NCBI GenBank assembly: GCA_040757295.1 | Contig: JBFLXH010000075.1 | Coordinates: 1 to 10,189, forward strand | Length of the DNA: 10,189 nt | Direction: 5' to 3' | Origin: JAGXSE01 sp040757295 | Lineage (GTDB): Bacteria > Bacillota > PH28-bin88 | Shown here: in pieces, positions 6,983-10,189 of the stretch | Layout: each line of letters opens with the position of its first letter | Position numbering within the stretch: the first letter of the stretch is position 1 | Made by a program: the position numbers and the translations under genes | The notes under the pieces: generated by a model | Databases searched by the model: none | What the model saw: only the letters and a program-made list of their open reading frames with translations | Told to the model about the DNA's origin: nothing

Positions 6983-7022
6983 AAAAATTCCGGGTCCCTT
7001 TCAACGGGGCCCGGAATTTTTT
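6983..7022 (+). terminator. Rho-independent terminator of secreted protein B gene
   Basis: AAAATTCCGGGTCCC (6984-6998) pairs with GGGGCCCGGAATTTT (7006-7020), ending in T6. It begins 26 bases past the gene B stop. It is nearly the same sequence as the gene A terminator, and the similarity continues into the following CGTGCG...CGGGCACGG, so the whole 3' end has been duplicated or converted. Confidence 0.93.
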
Positions 7023-7054
7023 CGTGCGTCTGCGGGCACGGGCGTCAATACCCC

Positions 7055-7083
7055 TTGCCAACGTCTTCTCCTCCGGTTAAACT
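7055..7083 (+). promoter_or_regulatory. Candidate sigma-A-type promoter before the Rpn-like remnant
   Basis: TTGCCA (7055-7060), a 17-base spacer and TAAACT (7078-7083) lie 62 bases before the GTG start of a truncated gene that still has a strong ribosome site. Confidence 0.45.
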
Positions 7084-7144
7084 ATAAACAGCACATTCTG
7101 ACACCCGTTCCATGCTCCGGGGAAAAAAGGAGGCGCCTTTTCGG

Positions 7145-7204
7145 GTGAACAAAGACCAGGTCGATCACGACCGGCTGTTCAAGGAACTGCCCTGCCCAGA
7201 CTAA
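7145..7204 (+). pseudogene. First 19 codons of an Rpn-like (PD-(D/E)XK nuclease family) gene, truncated
   Basis: AAAAAAGGAGG (7123-7133) precedes GTG 7145. The product VNKDQVDHDRLFKEL agrees with the N-terminus of Rpn / transposase-like nuclease proteins, which typically begin with D(H/Y)DxLFKELL. After KEL the match ends, with PCPD and TAA at 7202. The remainder of the gene is missing: eight bases later begins a fragment of an unrelated surface-protein gene. A deletion or rearrangement therefore joined the two. The family call rests on a very short segment. Confidence 0.5.
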
Positions 7205-7212
7205 AAACCTCG

Positions 7213-7410
7213 TTGATCAAGGGCGACAAGGTCATCCAGCCCAACATCAGCAGCAATGTCATGGTGATCAACGGAATCAGCATCGCCATGGACGTGGCCG
7301 CATGGATCACCGACGACTGCACCATGCTACCGTTTAGCTGGGTGGCCCAGGCCCCGGGCGCCAGGTTGAACTGGGATGAAGCCGCCCAGGCAGTCACCAT
7401 GGAGCTTTAA
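7213..7410 (+). pseudogene. C-terminal fragment of a third CuAO-N-like surface protein
   Basis: This is a 65-codon frame, LIKGDKVIQPNISSNVMVINGISIAMDVAAWITDD...SWVAQAPGARLNWDEAAQAVTMEL, matching the last 65 residues of proteins A and B. Similarity starts abruptly at TGATCAAGGGCGACAAGG (7214) with no signal peptide, promoter or upstream domain. Normally conserved positions have changed (DGRT to DDCT, DVPAEIKDG to DVAAWITDD), consistent with relaxed selection. An in-frame TTG at 7213 exists but has no ribosome site. Probably the tail of a deleted paralog. Confidence 0.85.
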
Positions 7411-7424
7411 ACTGCCAGCGAAGC

Positions 7425-7466
7425 AAAGAACCCGGGTTTGCGAAAGAACCCGGGTTCTTTATCTTT
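7425..7466 (+). terminator. Terminator following the third CuAO-N copy
   Basis: AAAGAACCCGGGT (7425-7437) pairs perfectly with ACCCGGGTTCTTT (7448-7460), 13 bp with a 10-base loop, followed by ATCTTTT. The sequence differs from the terminators of genes A and B, so this copy belongs to a different subgroup. It could also serve the minus-strand Rpn-like pseudogene that ends at 7478. Confidence 0.85.
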
Positions 7467-7477
7467 TGCGGGATTCC

Positions 7478-7890
7478 TTAGAGATACTCGTCCAGGTCGG
7501 CAATGGTGTTGATTTCGAAGATGTGGTCCAGAATCAGCCCCAGGATGTATTCGTCCGCGGTTTTGATTTTTTCTGCGTATTGAGCGGGCAGTTTTTAAAT
7601 TTCCGGTGGAGCAGCTTTAAAACGTTTCCCCGCAACGTTTCCTGCCTGCCTTTTTCCATGCCCTTTTCCATACCCTTTTCCATGCCTTTTTCGAAAATCC
7701 TGCGATATTTTCCACCTCCCGGAAGACAGTCTCGATGATCTGCTCCTCAAAAAAGAGTCCGGCGAAAATCTCCGCCCGGAGCAGGGCTTTTCGCTAGTTT
7801 TCAAGGTCCAAAGGAGCCTGGAAAAAAACGCATGCACAAAAGAGGCATAAAGCCTGGGTAAGGGAGCTCGTGGCGCGGCGGACGATCCGG
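7478..7890 (-). pseudogene. Decayed C-terminal part of an Rpn-like (PD-(D/E)XK / transposase-type) gene
   Basis: Joining three minus-strand frames gives a coherent tail: FFQAPLDLEN-stop-RKALLRAEIFAGLFFEEQ, then VFREVE, then YRRIFEKGMEKGMEKG, and finally KLPAQYAEKIKTADEYILG...TIADLDEYL ending at 7478. The (M/R)EKG repeats followed by a short helical tail are typical of Rpn-family proteins (recombination-promoting nuclease-like). Lesions are TAG at 7794-7796 (probably from TGG), a one-base loss in an A-run at 7708-7711, and another at 7592-7596. Traces of the preceding part (PYPGFMPLL) reach about 7890, then similarity is lost. Two of the lesions fall in homopolymers and could be sequencing errors; the stop codon and missing N-terminus argue for real decay. 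It is not the other half of the plus-strand remnant at 7145, which lies in the opposite orientation. Confidence 0.7.
7648..7695 (-). repeat. Four tandem 12-base repeats coding (M/R)EKG units
   Basis: Units GCCTTTTTCCAT, GCCCTTTTCCAT, ACCCTTTTCCAT and GCCTTTTTCGAA (plus-strand reading) are contiguous. On the minus strand they encode EKGM-type repeats in the Rpn-like pseudogene. Such repeats change copy number easily. Confidence 0.8.
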
Positions 7891-7947
7891 GAAATGACGA
7901 GTGGTGATAATCTTTACCCTAACTGGCGATTTTATCCGTTATTGATT

Positions 7948-8112
7948 TTATCCTGCTGATGGTAAAAAAACTTCCGACGACAAAACCGGCTGGTTCAAGG
8001 CAACTCCATCAGGCATTAAGTTTTGCTGATTCATCAATTTTAAAATATCTTCAAGATACTGTTCTTTTGGGTCTACGGAAAAATCAATTTCTTTTTCCTG
8101 CTTATCTCTCAT
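7948..8112 (-). CDS. Small hypothetical ORF, doubtful
   Basis: From ATG 8112 the product is 54 residues, MRDKQEKEIDFSVDPKEQYL through LPSAG; a TTG at 8136 would extend it to 62. The composition looks protein-like, with an amphipathic stretch EQYLEDILKLMNQQNLMPDGVALNQ, but neither start has a clear ribosome site and I do not recognise a family. It lies between the Rpn-like pseudogene and the HepT-like gene on the same strand and may be the remnant of a longer gene. Confidence 0.3.
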   Translation of the reverse strand: MRDKQEKEIDFSVDPKEQYLEDILKLMNQQNLMPDGVALNQPVLSSEVFLPSAG

Positions 8113-8201
8113 AACGGTTACAACAATTAGGATCAAAACTCGAAACCCCGACGAGAAACAGAGCAGGCTGGTTTATGAAGGTATACAACATCTAAAAAGG
8201 C

Positions 8202-8714
8202 TTAGCCCTTGATGATCAGCTTTCTCATCTTATTGACAAACAAGTTAAATTCGCGCCTAAAAACACCGGAGACTTCAGGCAACCGGGACAGCAACTCTTT
8301 TATTTTGTCCGGGGAGAGGTTAAATCCGTAGATATTGCGAAATATGTGCCGGAATGCCCTTAACTGGTCGAGCTTTTGGGCGGTTTCCCTGGTGATTAAC
8401 GGTGGACGCACCCCCGGGACTTCTAAGGTCATTTGCTCCAGCAGCTCTTTATGCCATTGCTCCCCTGATAAATTTGTCTTGTCAATCCGCGTGGCCACCA
8501 CTTTAAAGATATTTTCCACGGCGGTATAATAATCGTGTAAAATAGAACCAATTATCCTGCAGACAGCACTATCCGCGAGATCAAAACCACCGACGCCGGT
8601 AGTCGCTATCCTCGGGAAGAGCTTGTACCCGGCCAGTTCGTCTTCCAGCTGCCTCAAATTGCCAAGTTCTTTTTTCATTCTGGCTTCTACCACCAGGTAT
8701 TCTTCCGGACTCAC
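8202..8714 (-). CDS. HepT-like HEPN-domain protein (probable toxin of a MNT/HEPN pair)
   Basis: This encodes 170 residues from GTG 8714, which overlaps the upstream stop as GTGA, so translation is coupled; AAGGGGG lies about 9 bases upstream. A longer open frame extends upstream, but it runs inside the nucleotidyltransferase gene and is not used. The protein is mostly helical: DSAVCRIIGSILHDYYTAVENIFKVVATRID (48-78), GEQWHKELLEQM (84-95), VPGVRPPLIT (99-108), LDQLRAFRHIFRNIYGFNL (115-133). This order fits the HepT-like branch of HEPN ribonucleases, toxins controlled by a partner nucleotidyltransferase that modifies the tyrosine of the R-x4-H-x-Y motif. Here the motif reads R122-HIFR-N127-I-Y129, with Asn in the His position. 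Whether RNase activity remains is open. Confidence 0.75.
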   Translation of the reverse strand: MSPEEYLVVEARMKKELGNLRQLEDELAGYKLFPRIATTGVGGFDLADSAVCRIIGSILHDYYTAVENIFKVVATRIDKTNLSGEQWHKELLEQMTLEVPGVRPPLITRETAQKLDQLRAFRHIFRNIYGFNLSPDKIKELLSRLPEVSGVFRREFNLFVNKMRKLIIKG

Positions 8715-9073
8715 AGGAGCACCCCCTTCCGGAACACCTCTTGTTTGAGGGAAGCAGACGCATCCTCTGCACAAACAATGCTGATCGCAAAGGGCCTGGC
8801 GAGGCGTTCCGCTTCTACGTACATTTCCCAGTAGTTCCCGGTAAAGCCGACGACCAGCAGATCGATGTCGGAACCTTCCGCAAAGCCGCCCCACGCCAGC
8901 GAACCATATAAATACACTTCCCTTGCCCGGTAATTTGTTTTCAGCATTTTTGCCACTCTTCCGGCTTTCGAACGGGCTTTCTTGATCAGTTCACGCCTTC
9001 TCCGGGAGTGGATCTTCAAAAGCTGGTGATGCATATTCAGAAATTCCCGGGACAGCTCGGTATCCTGCGCCAT
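8711..9073 (-). CDS. MNT-type nucleotidyltransferase (probable antitoxin of the MNT/HEPN pair)
   Basis: This encodes 120 residues from ATG 9073, preceded by a GGGGGG stretch about 9 bases upstream. A basic helical N-terminus (residues 10-45, HSRRRRELIKKARSKAGRV) leads to the nucleotidyltransferase core VYLYGSLAWGGFAEGSDIDL, with G57-S58, ten residues, then D69-x-D71: the classic GS-x10-DxD metal- and nucleotide-binding motif. Known MNT partners of HEPN toxins transfer AMP to the toxin tyrosine and so silence it. A third carboxylate is normally expected on the following strand, but FAISIV (95-100) carries Ser there, so catalytic competence is uncertain. The downstream gene overlaps by four bases, supporting a two-gene toxin-antitoxin operon. 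Confidence 0.8.
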   Translation of the reverse strand: MAQDTELSREFLNMHHQLLKIHSRRRRELIKKARSKAGRVAKMLKTNYRAREVYLYGSLAWGGFAEGSDIDLLVVGFTGNYWEMYVEAERLARPFAISIVCAEDASASLKQEVFRKGVLL

Positions 9074-9155
9074 GCTATTTTTCCCCCCAGAGACAAGGGC
9101 CGTTACTTCAAAAGTCCAGCCGGCGGAAAGCCGCGCGTCAGCGCCTCTGCAACCC

Positions 9156-9581
9156 TTACTGTTTTCTAAGCGGCCGTAATATCAATGTTCGAGTATCAAA
9201 TTCCAATGTTACGCGGAAATTCCGAAGGACATTCAAGCCAATGATTCCATCTGCTCTTACTTCACCTGGTAAATTAACTACTGCTAATTCAACTGTTCCC
9301 AGGGTAAGTCCCCCAATTTGGAGGCGATCTGTTGCAAAGGTGGGAATACTTAGCCGGGTGACTCCGATTCCGCTGATAATTTGTCTTCTGGGAGGCTTGT
9401 CAGGATCCCATCCAAATAAGGGAATAAGTCTGGGAGTAGCGATGGAAATTGCTGCCCCGGTATCGACAAGAAATACCCTCTTACCGGCATTTTTGATATA
9501 CACATCGATTGCGATCATCGGGTGATAGGCTGCAAATGGAATCCGCCATGATTTACCCCGCTGTATTTTATTTAAAGACAT
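9156..9581 (-). CDS. Retropepsin-like aspartic protease
   Basis: This encodes 141 residues. It has a single pepsin-type half: VFLVDTGAAIS with catalytic D40-T41-G42, a flap-like glycine segment ISGIGVTRL (69-77), and the second hydrophobic-hydrophobic-G motif DGIIGLNVLRNF (111-122). This is the layout of prokaryotic retropepsin-like proteases, which act as homodimers with one Asp from each subunit. No signal peptide is visible, so it is probably cytoplasmic. It overlaps the upstream small gene by 10 bases and is therefore co-translated with it. The substrate is unknown. The next gene (nucleotidyltransferase) starts 82 bases downstream on the same strand and may be in the same transcript. Confidence 0.85.
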   Translation of the reverse strand: MSLNKIQRGKSWRIPFAAYHPMIAIDVYIKNAGKRVFLVDTGAAISIATPRLIPLFGWDPDKPPRRQIISGIGVTRLSIPTFATDRLQIGGLTLGTVELAVVNLPGEVRADGIIGLNVLRNFRVTLEFDTRTLILRPLRKQ

Positions 9582-9826
9582 AGGATCACAGCCACATCCG
9601 GTTCTATGATTGGTCCTGCATAAAAGATATGAGTTATTTTACCTGGATTTTTCCTGATGAACTCCATTTCCGCCCGGTCGATTTCTTCACGGTTACGTCC
9701 ATGAGCAATTACTTTTCCGGTCAGTGTCTGACCCGATTTATCTTCCTGAACCACTTCTAAACACACCCATTCACCCGAATAGTCATGGAAAACTTTCTCT
9801 CTTGTAATAATCTTTTGTTGAGACAT
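9572..9826 (-). CDS. Small protein paired with the retropepsin-like protease (DUF5678-like)
   Basis: This encodes 84 residues from ATG 9826, with GGTGGTGAT 6-8 bases upstream. The central part YSGEWVCLEVV...GKVIAHGRNREEIDRAEMEFIRKNPGKITHIFYAGPI resembles DUF5678-type proteins, which have a W-x-x-(hydrophobic) strand, a V-x-A-H-G turn, then a helix with alternating charge. Such small proteins often precede retropepsin-like genes, which supports the assignment. The 10-base overlap with the protease gene implies coupled production, perhaps of a regulator, substrate or adaptor (inference). Family name held with moderate confidence. Confidence 0.7.
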   Translation of the reverse strand: MSQQKIITREKVFHDYSGEWVCLEVVQEDKSGQTLTGKVIAHGRNREEIDRAEMEFIRKNPGKITHIFYAGPIIEPDVAVILCL

Positions 9827-9870
9827 TTTTTATCACCACCGTAATTAGGAAATGTTTGCGATACTAAATC

Positions 9871-9899
9871 ATTCTACCATATCCCGCTAACAGAAACAA
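9871..9899 (-). promoter_or_regulatory. Candidate sigma-A-type promoter for the retropepsin unit
   Basis: Read on the minus strand: TTGTTT (complement of 9894-9899), a 17-base spacer, TAGAAT (complement of 9871-9876). The -10 lies 45 bases before the ATG at 9826. The perfect palindrome ATCCTG-TT-CAGGAT (9903-9916) sits immediately upstream of the -35 and could be an operator. Confidence 0.6.
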
Positions 9900-9964
9900 T
9901 ATATCCTGTTCAGGATCAGTATTGACGATTTAAAGACGCTGCTGCCGGCCCGAAATTAAAAACA

Positions 9965-10018
9965 GGCGCCAGCATGAACCGGGACGACATCGCCCAGACT
10001 GTCGCCATGGAGATGTAA
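9965..10018 (+). pseudogene. Last codons of a fourth CuAO-N-like surface protein
   Basis: The frame GASMNRDDIAQTVAMEM followed by TAA (10016-10018) aligns with the C-terminus GAKVNWDEATQTVTMEL of proteins A and B. Upstream, the frame quickly reaches a stop (9923) and shows no further similarity. The remnant is only about 17 codons long but matches in order and includes the stop position. Confidence 0.65.
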
Positions 10019-10034
10019 GTCCGAATCAGTTAAA

Positions 10035-10053
10035 GCGCCGCGCGTGCGCGGGC
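10035..10053. repeat. GC-rich palindrome after the fourth CuAO-N remnant
   Basis: CCGCGC-GT-GCGCGG (10038-10051) is perfectly symmetric and lies 19 bases past the remnant stop, where the paralogs carry terminators. It is followed by AAAAATTT rather than a T-run, so terminator function is doubtful. Confidence 0.35.
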
Positions 10054-10082
10054 AAAAATTTGGTAGCTGTAAAATAACTGTG

Positions 10083-10188
10083 GGTGATCACCAGTAATCT
10101 CCAGGGAGAAAAAGAAGGAGTTTTCCCCCGGGGAAAAGAAGAAAACCTCCAATGCAATCCAACCAAAACCACAAAGGAGGTTTCTTCT
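10083..10188. repeat. Cluster of perfect dyads ending in a long hairpin that contains AGGAGG
   Basis: In order: palindrome GGTGATCACC (10083-10092); TTTTCCCC-C-GGGGAAAA (10121-10137); and AGAAGAAAACCTCC (10137-10150) pairing with GGAGGTTTCTTCT (10176-10188), one bulged A, 25-base loop. The right arm contains AAAGGAGG, a consensus ribosome site 3' of which the sequence ends, so the hairpin could hide the start region of a gene beyond the edge. The cluster could instead be the terminal structure of a mobile element. Confidence 0.6.
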
Positions 10189-10189
10189 G

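Noticed and set aside
8715..8894. Upstream extension of the HepT-like frame to 230 codons
   Set aside because: The extra 60 codons lie out of frame inside the nucleotidyltransferase gene. The GTG at 8714 gives the usual overlap and a typical family length.
1..10189. CRISPR array or tRNA/rRNA genes
   Set aside because: No regularly spaced direct repeats with unique spacers and no cloverleaf or rRNA signature were seen on either strand.

Overview
The window looks like an accessory, rearranged stretch of a Clostridia-type Firmicute genome, in the broad range of Pelotomaculum, Desulfotomaculum, Moorella and relatives. The evidence is strong AGGAGG ribosome binding sites, GTG and TTG starts, secreted proteins ending in a copper-amine-oxidase-N-terminal-like (CuAO-N, PF07833-type) domain, and an abundance of toxin-antitoxin and Rpn-type genes. 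Species assignment is inference only.

Layout. (1) 1-500: the 3' end of a BrnT-like toxin gene overlapping a CopG-type antitoxin gene, closed by a hairpin. (2) 650-7025: the centrepiece. Two large paralogous secreted proteins (A, minus strand, 721-2973; B, plus strand, 4771-6957) point away from each other. Their 3' ends (CuAO-N domain plus terminator) form a large outer inverted repeat, with one block of 83 identical bases. Their signal-peptide codons form a short inner inverted repeat with a 19-base identical core. Between the inner repeats lie a complete tyrosine recombinase gene (3138-4265) and a 505-base leader that gives gene B its Shine-Dalgarno and ATG. Gene A has neither: its homology to B fades just upstream of the core, leaving no good start and no positively charged signal-peptide n-region. 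If the inner repeats recombined, the start region would move from B to A in frame. The locus can therefore be read as a candidate invertible expression switch for alternative surface proteins. This is an inference from architecture, not shown.

(3) 7025-7900: a gene graveyard. It holds a promoter and the first 19 codons of an Rpn-like gene, the last 65 codons of a third CuAO-N protein with its own terminator, and, on the minus strand, the decayed C-terminal part of an Rpn-like gene with one nonsense codon and two one-base frameshifts. (4) 7948-9826, minus strand: a doubtful 62-codon ORF, a MNT/HEPN pair (nucleotidyltransferase plus HepT-like protein with a GTGA overlap), and a two-gene unit encoding a retropepsin-like aspartic protease and a small partner, with a good promoter upstream. 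(5) 9900-10189: the last codons of a fourth CuAO-N copy, several perfect palindromes, and at the right edge a long hairpin that would hide an AGGAGG sequence.

Overall, the CuAO-N surface-protein family has been duplicated, converted and broken repeatedly here, next to a recombinase and among toxin-antitoxin modules.
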